31,520 nt of DNA from SIG598 sp045580875 (lineage in GTDB: Bacteria; Bacillota; Clostridia; Oscillospirales; Acutalibacteraceae): assembly GCA_045580875.1 (NCBI GenBank), contig JAZNOP010000112.1:1-31520 (forward strand), given 5' to 3'. Made by a program: the position numbers and the translations under genes. Below are positions 16,058 to 23,641 of the stretch, piece by piece. The notes beneath the pieces are model-generated. The model was given only the letters and a program-made list of their open reading frames with translations, was not told where the DNA came from and made no database searches. Every line of letters begins with the position of its first letter. The first letter of the stretch is position 1.

Positions 16058-16765
16058 TTACTGCAGTGCAAAAGTCGCTGTTACAGCACTTTCAGGGGCT
16101 GCAGACGAATCTGTCACTGTAACTGTGACAGGATCAGTTTCGGTATTCAGCAGGAAAAGCCTGTACACCGCAGCAGTTTCACCCGGCATCAGAACCTGAT
16201 CAGGCTTTTCATTGCCTGAGCTGCCTGTTGCATCGAAAGCCGCCCCAAGCGTTGCTCCATTCTGCGCCGCGGAAGCAGTTACAAAATAGTAGACCGCCAT
16301 CGGTCCGCCGCCGTTGTTTGTATACTCGAAATACACTTTTACAGCCGTTTTACCACGGGCATCCTCGGTAAGGTCAAATCCCTTTATCTCCACATGAATA
16401 CCGCCAATATCTCCGCTTGCTGCACCCGCTGTGTTTATCTGCGAATAATCCGGCTGCACTATGGCTTCAGTCTGAGTATCAGTCTCTGAAACAGATATGA
16501 TATTCTGAGAATCATCCTGCTCGGTGTAATTTTCTGTATTCACGCCATAGTCAGGCGTTTTCTCTGCCGGCTTCAGACCTCCGGCAAACATCAATGCCAC
16601 TGCAACAGCAAGCAGCGCTGTGAACGTAAGAATAATCGCAATCTGCGCGGGGTATTTTTCAAACATCTGTCTGAGTATGAATATATCCCCTTCCTTTTGC
16701 GGGTTATTATCCTGCAGCGCTGTGCCTTTTGGCTCAAAATCGGCTGCGACGTTCTTTCTCTCCAT
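16058..16765 (-). CDS. Single-pass membrane protein with DUF5067-like extracellular domain
   Basis: 235 residues from the ATG at 16765; GGAGGG lies six bases before it, so the longer frame to 16846 is rejected. Residues 1-38 are cytoplasmic, ~40-62 a membrane helix, ~65-115 a polar linker with SVSETD, and ~120-235 a beta domain. The latter reads IHVEIKGFDLTEDARGKTAVKVYFEYTNN..., followed by VLMPGETAAVYRLF, a pattern like the DUF5067/DUF4352 immunoglobulin-like domains of Gram-positive surface and lipoproteins. The family call is by eye and could be wrong between these two. It is the first gene of a pair with the downstream membrane protein. No enzyme function is visible. Confidence 0.82.
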   Translation of the reverse strand: MERKNVAADFEPKGTALQDNNPQKEGDIFILRQMFEKYPAQIAIILTFTALLAVAVALMFAGGLKPAEKTPDYGVNTENYTEQDDSQNIISVSETDTQTEAIVQPDYSQINTAGAASGDIGGIHVEIKGFDLTEDARGKTAVKVYFEYTNNGGGPMAVYYFVTASAAQNGATLGAAFDATGSSGNEKPDQVLMPGETAAVYRLFLLNTETDPVTVTVTDSSAAPESAVTATFALQ

Positions 16766-16834
16766 TATTTTCCCTCCACTGCCACAGTATAGACGGGATT
16801 TGCGCTCCGAGCGTTTTGTCCGACGTCTGATAAC

Positions 16835-16864
16835 AGTATAGCACACATTTCCGGCAGATGTACA
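16835..16864 (-). promoter_or_regulatory. Probable extended -10 promoter of the small membrane-protein pair
   Basis: On the minus strand TGC precedes TATACT (16840-16835); TGTACA (16864-16859) lies 18 bases upstream as a weak -35. Confidence 0.55.
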
Positions 16865-16957
16865 TACATCTTTATACTTTGCAGCGATAAATTAATATTT
16901 TTTATGCTTTATCGAAACCCGCCACATTTTATGTAAACAATATTCTTAAAATTAAAC

Positions 16958-16993
16958 TGCCCCTGCCGGCAGTTTTATCTGTCAGCAGGGGCA
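16958..16993 (-). terminator. Rho-independent terminator of the GH79-like gene
   Basis: TGCCCCTGC (16958-16966) pairs with GCAGGGGCA (16985-16993); the minus strand continues AGTTTAATTTT. It is 31 bases after the stop codon. The AT-rich stretch 16866-16950 upstream shows nothing assignable. Confidence 0.8.
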
Positions 16994-17024
16994 TGGCTAT
17001 ATCATTCAGTTATCTGTTCAGAAA

Positions 17025-18533
17025 TTACAGCACAATGAAGGTACAGCCGCCGGGTGCAACCTTCAGCTTGCCTGCTCTTACCTTTTCGCCCTTAAGCGCA
17101 GGAATTTCATCATTCTCGCCGAGCACAAGCTCCTTGCCGTTGAGCAGCATTGTGCGGGAACGGATCTTGCCGTTGCCGGTCAGAGCATAAACCTCGGCCG
17201 CCTTTGGCAGCTTGACAATGGTGGTCTCGGTCCATGAAGTATTGATTACCAGATAGACCTTGCCCTTATTGCCGTCTTTGCGGGAGTGAACATAGACATG
17301 GGCACCCTCTCTTGCCGGCTCACCCGAAGCATAAACGGTATCGCCCATCAGACGGTTCCACAGCAGGGCTGCGAAATAGCTCGGGCGGGGATCAAATGTG
17401 CCGTGCTTAAGGTAACCGTAGTCAGAGGAAGCAAGGGTATTGTGGAAGATGATGCCCTTGGTTACTGTTGCAAAGTCACCGAACTCGTTGAGGGTTCTGG
17501 GAACCTCGAGGTAGGTGGAAGCCCATGTATGTCCGCCTGCGCCTGCGTCACCACTCTCGGTAACCCACATCTCGCCGCCCGGGCAGTACTTGTCCCGGTA
17601 GGGAGCAAACGCTCTTGCGCACATACCTGCCATGCCGAGATAGCCTTCGGACATTGCCTGCTCAGCAGGAGAATACATTGCCGGAACAAGAGCTGCCATA
17701 CGTTCGGAAATACCGTTGTAATAATGATAGCTGAATACGTCGAGTTTCTCTGTGCAGCCGTCCATCAGGTCACCGGTGGTGCAGCTGGGCAGAACATCTG
17801 CAATGCCTGCGCCGCCGGAGGAATCGCCGCCCATATTCATTGCCTCGGGATCACAGGTACAGGGACCGACGACAAGACAGTCGGGATAATTCTCTCTGAC
17901 CCACTTGTGGAAGAGATCCTGATCGCGGCGGAAATGCTCCGGAGTGTAGCCCTTCGGGAAACCGGTCATCTCCATCATATTGGGCTCGTTGGTGAACTCA
18001 ACAGCATCGATAGGAACACCGTGCTCGGTGCTCAGGCGGAATATCTGCTCTGCCTGACTGGGATTCCACGGCTCGTCAGCAGAGTGCAAACCCTGACAGT
18101 TTGCAACACTGATAAGCAGCTTGCCGTCAACTGCCTTGACAAAGTTGAGAAGGTTTATCCACTGCTCTTTTGTCAGACGGTTCTGATAGCCCTCGGGAAC
18201 TTCGCCCTTGCCCTCGAAATCGTAATAGGTCTTGGTTGCCCATGTACCGGAAACGCGCACCCATGCCTTACCGAGTGCAGCAGCAAGCTTGATGAGACGG
18301 GGATTGGTGGTGTCAATGGGATCATACCACTGATGCATGGCTGCCATACCCTGGCTGAAATCAGGAGGAGGAACAGCCTCGGTGCCGTCGACCTGTGCAT
18401 CGGTATATGCCTTCCAGAAGGTACCGCCTGTAACCTCAGTCATCTCCACGTTGTAGGAAACCATGCAGGGATTCGACCTGAGAATCTCTTTAACCTTGCG
18501 CGGTCTGAGCTTGATCTTGATTTTTTTTGCCAT
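17025..18533 (-). CDS. Cytoplasmic glycoside hydrolase, heparanase-like (GH79-type, clan GH-A)
   Basis: 502 residues from the ATG at 18533, nine bases after AAGGAG. There is no signal peptide; the N-terminus is Lys/Arg-rich. A TIM-barrel glycosidase pattern is visible: RVSGTWATKTYYDF (~93-106, like the GGT/FD element of heparanases), acid/base E183 in EFTNEPN, and nucleophile E326 in WVTESGDAGAGGH. A small beta domain (~400-502) closes the protein, as in GH79, GH39 and GH30. Known relatives act on beta-glucuronides or related sugars; the exact substrate cannot be read from sequence, and GH39 or an unclassified GH-A family remains possible. As it lacks an export signal it would act on imported oligosaccharides. 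It follows the M28 peptidase gene by 94 bases. Confidence 0.75.
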   Translation of the reverse strand: MAKKIKIKLRPRKVKEILRSNPCMVSYNVEMTEVTGGTFWKAYTDAQVDGTEAVPPPDFSQGMAAMHQWYDPIDTTNPRLIKLAAALGKAWVRVSGTWATKTYYDFEGKGEVPEGYQNRLTKEQWINLLNFVKAVDGKLLISVANCQGLHSADEPWNPSQAEQIFRLSTEHGVPIDAVEFTNEPNMMEMTGFPKGYTPEHFRRDQDLFHKWVRENYPDCLVVGPCTCDPEAMNMGGDSSGGAGIADVLPSCTTGDLMDGCTEKLDVFSYHYYNGISERMAALVPAMYSPAEQAMSEGYLGMAGMCARAFAPYRDKYCPGGEMWVTESGDAGAGGHTWASTYLEVPRTLNEFGDFATVTKGIIFHNTLASSDYGYLKHGTFDPRPSYFAALLWNRLMGDTVYASGEPAREGAHVYVHSRKDGNKGKVYLVINTSWTETTIVKLPKAAEVYALTGNGKIRSRTMLLNGKELVLGENDEIPALKGEKVRAGKLKVAPGGCTFIVL

Positions 18534-18567
18534 AGCGGAAAACTCCTTGTCTTTTGTTTTATTATTC

Positions 18568-18599
18568 AGCAGCACTCAAAAATGCCGTTCAGTACTGCT
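18568..18599 (-). other. Inverted repeat in the leader of the GH79-like gene
   Basis: AGCAGCACT (18568-18576) and AGTACTGCT (18591-18599) can pair (one G-U) around a 14-base loop, between the M28 stop and the glycosidase ribosome binding site. There is no T run, so it is not a typical terminator; it could be a processing or attenuation hairpin. Confidence 0.35.
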
Positions 18600-18627
18600 A
18601 ATAAAATTCTTGGGTATATGCATCGAA

Positions 18628-19572
18628 TTACTGCTGCTCCTGTGCAGCTTCACCTACGAGTTCGAGCATTGCCGAGGTGAGACACTCGATGTTTCTTTCC
18701 TCAAAAATGACATCGCGGCTGGTGTGAATACGGTTCATATAAAGACCGATCACGGGAGCGCGATTGAGCGAAGCAACGCCGATACCTCTTTTGAAATTGC
18801 TCTGGTCTGAAGGATAGAAACCCGAGGTGCCGATGACAGGAGTCATACCTGCAGCCTTTGCGTGCTTCTCCATGACCTCAGTAAAACGTCTGCCGAAATC
18901 GCTCTTCCTGTCCTTTTTCGCAAGCTTTGCAAAGAGATTGTCGCCGTCGGAAACGCAGTCAAAGTTGACGAGCGGCTTGTTCTTCATTGCCTTCTTATGC
19001 ATCTGGCTGAACGCAGATGAGCCAAGAAGTCCAAGCTCCTCGTTGTCAAAAAGTACGAAGCAGACCTTTTCGCGCTGCGCAGGAGACATGGAGAGCATGG
19101 TGTTGAGTACGGTTATAACGCCCGAGGTGTTGTCGTTTGCAGTATGCTTGTTTGCCGGTCCTGCCATCATCAGGAAAAGCAGACCGAACATCACAACAAA
19201 ATAGACCGGCAGCGCCAGCTCTGCTGCGGCCAGCTTACCGACAGTAAGTCCGGCCGCCACAGCTATACCGACAATTACGGCTGTCAGAGCCAGCTGATAG
19301 ACGAGATAGACCAGAAAATTCTTCGGTGTGATAAAGTTCGGTATTATCATCTTTGCGCAGGTGTCGTAATGACCCGCCATAACGATTTCGCAGTCTTCAG
19401 CAGATGCGCCCATGACGATATTACGGTTTCCGCTCTTGGTCTCAACGCGGCAGGGAATATTATTCTGCGCGCAGATATCTTCTATGTAATCGATAAATGC
19501 AGTCTTCTGCTTTTTGCTCTTTCTGACCTGATATTTTTCAAATATTGTGTCTTTGATTTCTGTTATCATCAT
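18628..19572 (-). CDS. M28-family metallopeptidase with internal two-helix membrane segment
   Basis: 314 residues. All M28 zinc-peptidase landmarks are visible: GHYDT (H68, D70), NDNTSG (D147), DNEELGLLGS (E178, E179), NFDCVSD (D205) and IHTSRD (H283). Between the first and second zinc motifs, where ordinary M28 enzymes have about a dozen residues or slightly more, this protein has ~70 residues with two hydrophobic helices (~87-109 and ~119-137). The catalytic half would therefore be held at the membrane, with the active site on the cytoplasmic side if the N-terminus is inside, because no signal peptide exists. It should be an aminopeptidase-type enzyme; the substrate is unknown. GGGG lies five bases before the ATG-ATG start. 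It heads a probable unit with the GH79-like gene. Confidence 0.88.
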   Translation of the reverse strand: MMITEIKDTIFEKYQVRKSKKQKTAFIDYIEDICAQNNIPCRVETKSGNRNIVMGASAEDCEIVMAGHYDTCAKMIIPNFITPKNFLVYLVYQLALTAVIVGIAVAAGLTVGKLAAAELALPVYFVVMFGLLFLMMAGPANKHTANDNTSGVITVLNTMLSMSPAQREKVCFVLFDNEELGLLGSSAFSQMHKKAMKNKPLVNFDCVSDGDNLFAKLAKKDRKSDFGRRFTEVMEKHAKAAGMTPVIGTSGFYPSDQSNFKRGIGVASLNRAPVIGLYMNRIHTSRDVIFEERNIECLTSAMLELVGEAAQEQQ

Positions 19573-19601
19573 ATTTTCCCCTTTTCTCTTTCATAATTTG
19601 T

Positions 19602-19630
19602 ATTATATCACAGTCAGATTGCACAGTCAA
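19602..19630 (-). promoter_or_regulatory. Sigma-A promoter of the M28 peptidase gene
   Basis: On the minus strand TTGACT (19630-19625), 17 bases, TATAAT (19607-19602), with TGA before the -10. It is divergent from the aquaporin promoter; 19631-19720 between them shows nothing assignable. Confidence 0.8.
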
Positions 19631-19720
19631 CGAATACGTAATCTGTGTGCATCTGTAGTTTCTGGCGGGTTATGAACATTAAACGACCCATGATACCGTG
19701 ATAATTTTTTCAATTTACAC

Positions 19721-19749
19721 TTGTTAACAGACGTTTGTGAAGATATAAT
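19721..19749 (+). promoter_or_regulatory. Sigma-A promoter of the aquaporin gene
   Basis: TTGTTA (19721-19726), 17 bases, TATAAT (19744-19749), giving a leader of about 85 bases. A longer aquaporin frame that starts at 19721 falls on this -35 box, which argues against it. Confidence 0.75.
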
Positions 19750-19840
19750 TAACATATCCGGATACAGCATTGTGTCCTTACCGAACTGTAATTGCGGCAG
19801 AGTCTGCTCTGCCCTAATAAATAATCAGGAGGTAATATCC

Positions 19841-20518
19841 ATGCTTTCCACCCAGTCCATCAAAAAGTACATCGCAGAGTTTATCGGCACCTTCGTTCTG
19901 GTATTCTTTGCCTGCGGAACTGCTGCTGTTGTCGGCTGCTCTGCAGAAAACGGCACCGGCTATCTGCTGACCGCTCTTGCCTTCGGTCTTGTCATCGTCG
20001 CTATGGCATACTCCATCGGCAATGTCTCCGGCTGCCACATCAACCCGGCTGTTTCCATCGCAATGTTCATCAGCAAGAAGCTTTCTCTCAACGACTTCAT
20101 CGGCTATCTGATCGCACAGTTCGCAGGCGCTATCGCAGGTGCTGCTGCTCTGATGGGTTTTGTCGGCAAGGAAAGCGGTCTCGGCGCAAATGCTCTCTAT
20201 GACGGCAATATCTGGCTTTCCCTTCTCATCGAGGTCATTCTCACTTTCGTTTTCGTAATCGCTATCCTCGGTGTTACCTCCAAGGTTGAAAACGGCGCTG
20301 TCGCAGGCATCGTCATCGGTCTTACCCTGACCCTTGTACATATTCTCGGCATCTCCTTCACCGGCACCTCTGTCAACCCCGCCCGCAGCTTCGGTCCGGC
20401 TATCTTTGTCGGCGGCGACGCTCTGGCAAATGTTTGGGTATTCATTCTCGCTCCGCTGGTTGGCGGCGCACTTGCAGCTGTTGTCTACAACTTCCTCACT
20501 ACTGACAGCGCTGAATAA
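19841..20518 (+). CDS. aqpZ: Aquaporin of the AqpZ water-channel type
   Basis: 225 residues from the ATG at 19841, eight bases after AGGAGG. Six membrane helices and two half-helix loops carry both NPA boxes: SGCHINPAVS (NPA 68-70) and GTSVNPARSFG (NPA 179-181). By alignment to E. coli AqpZ (F43/H174/T183/R189) the selectivity-filter positions read Y41, H167, T176 and R182, with the narrow-filter histidine retained; GlpF-type glycerol facilitators have Gly and Asp signatures instead. It should therefore carry water across the membrane in both directions and serve osmotic adjustment. It is a single gene with its own promoter and terminator, divergent from the M28 gene. The Tyr in place of Phe is a small departure and does not change the call. 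Confidence 0.93.
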   Translation: MLSTQSIKKYIAEFIGTFVLVFFACGTAAVVGCSAENGTGYLLTALAFGLVIVAMAYSIGNVSGCHINPAVSIAMFISKKLSLNDFIGYLIAQFAGAIAGAAALMGFVGKESGLGANALYDGNIWLSLLIEVILTFVFVIAILGVTSKVENGAVAGIVIGLTLTLVHILGISFTGTSVNPARSFGPAIFVGGDALANVWVFILAPLVGGALAAVVYNFLTTDSAE

Positions 20519-20538
20519 TTATCTCCCATATAGCGAAA

Positions 20539-20570
20539 GCCCTGCGTTCAGACGAGCGCAGGGCTTTTTT
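20539..20570. terminator. Bidirectional terminator between aquaporin and M20 peptidase genes
   Basis: GCCCTGCG (20539-20546) pairs with CGCAGGGC (20557-20564), followed by TTTTTT (20565-20570) on the plus strand; AAAGC before it gives a shorter T tail for the minus-strand gene that ends at 20589. Confidence 0.9.
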
Positions 20571-20588
20571 ATTGTCTGCAATGGCGCG

Positions 20589-22031
20589 TTATTTGTAATC
20601 GCGCACAAAGCTCTTGTAGAAATCGACGCACACCGGAAGATTCGAGATCTCCACGTATTCATTTTCCGAATGAACCGACGACATCTGCTCTGCCGACATG
20701 ACTATCGGTGCAAATCGCATGACACACGGACAGATTTCGGTAAGGGTACGTGCATCGGTACCTGCAGGAAGTATGAACGGAGACGCAGGATACTGCGGAA
20801 AGCTTTTTCTCATCTGGCTGAGTGTATATGCAAAACCAGGCTGTTTCATGTCTGCCGGAGCATGATATTCACTGTTCTCTCCGATCGATACCTCTATGCC
20901 GTACTTTGCAGCTGTCCTGCGGAAGCTTTCGATATCCTTCTGCATATCATCGCCGTCAACCGGACGGAGAACAGCCGTTGCAGTACAGTTGAACTTTGAG
21001 GAATTCATATCATAGAACGAGCATGATGTTCCGATGAGACCGCCTGCCTGCGGATTGATCTTCGGCATAACCTTTGTCAGCAGTCCGCCGAAGCACCAGA
21101 GATTTGCGAAAAGCATATTCATCGGGAAGCCGCAGTAGGGTCCGAGATGGCGGAACATTGCTTTCATCTGCGGATTAAGACGGCGGATAAAGATATCATT
21201 TTCCGTGATCTCGCTGATAAATGCAGCCATTCGCTCAAGCGGCGTTTTTGACACAGCAGCAGTCAGGCTGGCATGTCCTGTACCAGAGGAAGCTGTGCAC
21301 TCAAGGTAATATTTCCCCTTTTCGTGTACTGCGACCATTGCGCATTTATCGCTCTTCATGCCGCCGAGCGGAGGATTGATAACCGCTCCGCCTTCATCGA
21401 TTATCAGCTCGAAGGTTATACCTTTTTCCTTGAAATATTCAAGCGCCTTCGGAATTCCGTCGCCGCCGAGCTCTTCGTTGTGAGATGATGCAAGCCATAT
21501 ATTGCACGGAAGCTCCGCATCTTCGGCAAGAAGCTCCTCGAGAGCAGACATCTCTGCAAAAAGAGGTGTTTTGGTATCCAGCGCGCCTCTGCCCCATACC
21601 CTGCCGTCGGCTATCTCACCGGAGAATGCGCCGTACTTCCACTCACCGCCCTGAGAGACTACATCGTGATGAGACATAAGCATAATATTGCGCGTACTGT
21701 CTTTTCCGGAAAGTCTGTAGACCCAGCAGTCATCGCTGAAGGTCATATACTCCGCCTTTTCGTGAAGCAGAGGAAACAGCTCTCTGACCACCTTGCGCAG
21801 ACGGGCAAATTCTGTATCATCGTAGGAGTCCTTCACCGAAACTGTAGCGCACTGCAGCATCAGGCTGAGTCTTTCGGCATATCGGGTCTCACGTTCCTCA
21901 TCACGCACCTGCGGCGCTTTGCTCAGCTTCCCTGCGGTTATGCCGCGCCACGCTGTTCTGACGAGCAGCACGAGCACGAAAAGAAGCACCGCGCCGGCAG
22001 CGCCGGCAATAATTATTTGAGCAATAGTCAT
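20589..22031 (-). CDS. M20-family metallopeptidase with N-terminal membrane helix (first of two paralogues)
   Basis: 480 residues from the ATG at 22031, eight bases after GGAGG. Residues 1-~25 are an N-terminal membrane helix. The M20 zinc-site motifs are MSHHDVV (H122 or H121, D123 region), GRGALDTK (D152), SSHNEELGG (E186 catalytic, E187 ligand) and SVHSENEYVEIS (C-terminal His). The lid segment reads GHASLTAA in place of the usual GHSSxPP, so the substrate site may be altered. By length and by the N-terminal helix it resembles carboxypeptidase S/PM20D-like enzymes that split dipeptides or N-acyl amino acids. The product is a paralogue of the peptidase at 23642-25093; the two flank a transporter gene, this one divergently. 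Its own promoter lies in the shared 150-base gap. Confidence 0.9.
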   Translation of the reverse strand: MTIAQIIIAGAAGAVLLFVLVLLVRTAWRGITAGKLSKAPQVRDEERETRYAERLSLMLQCATVSVKDSYDDTEFARLRKVVRELFPLLHEKAEYMTFSDDCWVYRLSGKDSTRNIMLMSHHDVVSQGGEWKYGAFSGEIADGRVWGRGALDTKTPLFAEMSALEELLAEDAELPCNIWLASSHNEELGGDGIPKALEYFKEKGITFELIIDEGGAVINPPLGGMKSDKCAMVAVHEKGKYYLECTASSGTGHASLTAAVSKTPLERMAAFISEITENDIFIRRLNPQMKAMFRHLGPYCGFPMNMLFANLWCFGGLLTKVMPKINPQAGGLIGTSCSFYDMNSSKFNCTATAVLRPVDGDDMQKDIESFRRTAAKYGIEVSIGENSEYHAPADMKQPGFAYTLSQMRKSFPQYPASPFILPAGTDARTLTEICPCVMRFAPIVMSAEQMSSVHSENEYVEISNLPVCVDFYKSFVRDYK

Positions 22032-22061
22032 GTTATCAGCCTCCATAAACTCTTTTACACT

Positions 22062-22090
22062 ATTATAGCGTATATTAATTCAAATATCTA
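22062..22090 (-). promoter_or_regulatory. Probable promoter of the divergent M20 peptidase gene
   Basis: On the minus strand TATAAT (22067-22062) with a weak TAGATA (22090-22085) 17 bases upstream. Confidence 0.5.
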
Positions 22091-22122
22091 CCATATCATT
22101 TGTAATAATTGACATATCCGCA

Positions 22123-22151
22123 TTGAATTACCCCTTTCAATATGTTATACT
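22123..22151 (+). promoter_or_regulatory. Sigma-A promoter of the GPH transporter / M20 peptidase unit
   Basis: TTGAAT (22123-22128), 17 bases, TATACT (22146-22151). A perfect TTGACA at 22109-22114 has no -10 at the right distance. Confidence 0.7.
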
Positions 22152-22183
22152 TGTAGCATTAACGTTGAAAGAGAGGAATTATC

Positions 22184-23611
22184 ATGCAAAACACCGGCAC
22201 ATCATCAAAGCTTCCGCGCATAGGCTTTCTGGAGAAGCTCGGCTTCTGCACCTTCTCCACCGCCAGCAACGTGGTTTTCAACTTCAAGGACCTGTTCTAT
22301 CTTTTCTTCCTGACCAATGTCATGGGCATAAACATAAACCACGCAGGCATCATAACCGCTATCGGCATTGTCTGGGACGCAATCAACGACCCCATGGTAG
22401 GCTACTGGGCTGTAAACCACCAGTTCAAAAACGGTGAGAAATGCCGTCCCTTCGCCCTGTGGTGCGCTGTACCGTGGGCTGCCACTGTAGTTCTCATGTT
22501 CACAAGCTTTGACGTTTCCTACGGTCTCAAGCTGGGAATCGCAATGGCTATCTACTTCCTGTTCGAGCTGTTCAACACCTTCGCCGCTATCCCCTACAAC
22601 TCGATGGGCAGTCTGGCAACAAACCTCGACGCTGACCGCCGCTCGATCAACGTAGCCCGCAACCTCGGCGGCTGCATCGGCTCGGGTATCGGCTCGATTG
22701 CTCTTTATCCGCTGCTCGGTCTCTTCGGCGGACTCGATGCAAACGGAAACGTCGCTCAGGACGAATCAGGCAAGACCGCATTTTTCCTCGCTGCAATAGT
22801 CATGGGCGGTGTCTGCATACTCGGCAGCCTTGCTCATTACTTCACCACAAAGGAAAGAGTCAAGCAGAAGGTCGAAGACGAATCCAAAATCAGCATCGGT
22901 CAGGTATTCAAGATGCTCCTCAGCTGCCGTTCCTGGGTCGTCAATACCCTTTACATCATCTGCTACGGCATGCTCAACCTGCTTATCATGAGCACAATCA
23001 ACTACTACGCAACCTACATTCTCGGCTCTGCAGCCGCTGCAACGCCTATTCTTGCTGTATTCCTAGTAACTGCAGTTATTACCACTCTGCTTGCAGGTCC
23101 CATCGACAAGGCCCTCGGCAGAAAGAAGACCATGATTCTCTCGGCACTTATCTATGCCGCCGGCAAGATCTGGTTTGTGCTTGATCCCTATTCCATGGGC
23201 GCTATCTACGTAAACGGCATAACTGTTGCTGTTTCGATGAATCTTGCATTCGTTCTGTTCAACACCAACCGCAACAACATAGCTGACCTCATCGAGTGGA
23301 AGCACGGTCGCCGCATCGACTCTCTGGTATCCACCTGCGACAATCTCGCAAGCAAACTTTCCAAGGCCGGCGCAAACCTGCTTATGACCGGTGCTCTTGC
23401 CGCTGCAGGCTTCGACGCAATGCTTCCTGAACAGCCGCAGGCAGCACTCGACACCATCTGCGCTCTGCTCGGCTGGGTCCCGATGATAATTGCCATCGTC
23501 ATGCTGATTATCGTCAGCTGCCACCCGATACAGAAAGACATGGCAGCTATGCACAAAGAGTACGCTGAAGCTGAGGCTAAGGCTGAAACCGCTGAAACCT
23601 CTGCTGAATAA
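22184..23611 (+). CDS. GPH-family (MelB-like) major facilitator transporter
   Basis: 475 residues, about twelve membrane helices, with AGAGGA before the ATG. The family marks are at the N-terminal half: ITAIGIVWDAINDPMVGYW (helix with DPxxG, cation site of MelB-like proteins), followed by RPFALW, and PYNSMGSLATNLDADRRSINVAR. GPH proteins are cation-coupled symporters, classically for glycosides, pentosides and hexuronides, although many gut-bacterial members have no tested substrate. Here two M20 peptidase genes flank it, one 30 bases downstream in the same direction, so a peptide or N-acyl amino acid substrate is as plausible as a sugar. The C-terminal tail (AEAEAKAETAETSAE) is a cytoplasmic acidic repeat. 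Confidence 0.9.
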   Translation: MQNTGTSSKLPRIGFLEKLGFCTFSTASNVVFNFKDLFYLFFLTNVMGININHAGIITAIGIVWDAINDPMVGYWAVNHQFKNGEKCRPFALWCAVPWAATVVLMFTSFDVSYGLKLGIAMAIYFLFELFNTFAAIPYNSMGSLATNLDADRRSINVARNLGGCIGSGIGSIALYPLLGLFGGLDANGNVAQDESGKTAFFLAAIVMGGVCILGSLAHYFTTKERVKQKVEDESKISIGQVFKMLLSCRSWVVNTLYIICYGMLNLLIMSTINYYATYILGSAAAATPILAVFLVTAVITTLLAGPIDKALGRKKTMILSALIYAAGKIWFVLDPYSMGAIYVNGITVAVSMNLAFVLFNTNRNNIADLIEWKHGRRIDSLVSTCDNLASKLSKAGANLLMTGALAAAGFDAMLPEQPQAALDTICALLGWVPMIIAIVMLIIVSCHPIQKDMAAMHKEYAEAEAKAETAETSAE

Positions 23612-23641
23612 ACTGATCCTGATTACTTAAGGAGAAATATT

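Noticed and set aside
17286..18680. 464-residue frame on the plus strand
   Set aside because: It lies antisense to the GH79-like gene, has no ribosome binding site or recognisable motif, and runs past the gene end; it is a shadow of a codon-biased gene.
19721..19840. N-terminal 40-residue extension of the aquaporin
   Set aside because: The extension starts on the promoter -35 box at a TTG, while a perfect AGGAGG precedes the ATG at 19841 and family alignment begins there.
22109..22114. TTGACA as -35 of the transporter
   Set aside because: No -10 lies 16-18 bases downstream; TTGAAT/TATACT spaced 17 is better.
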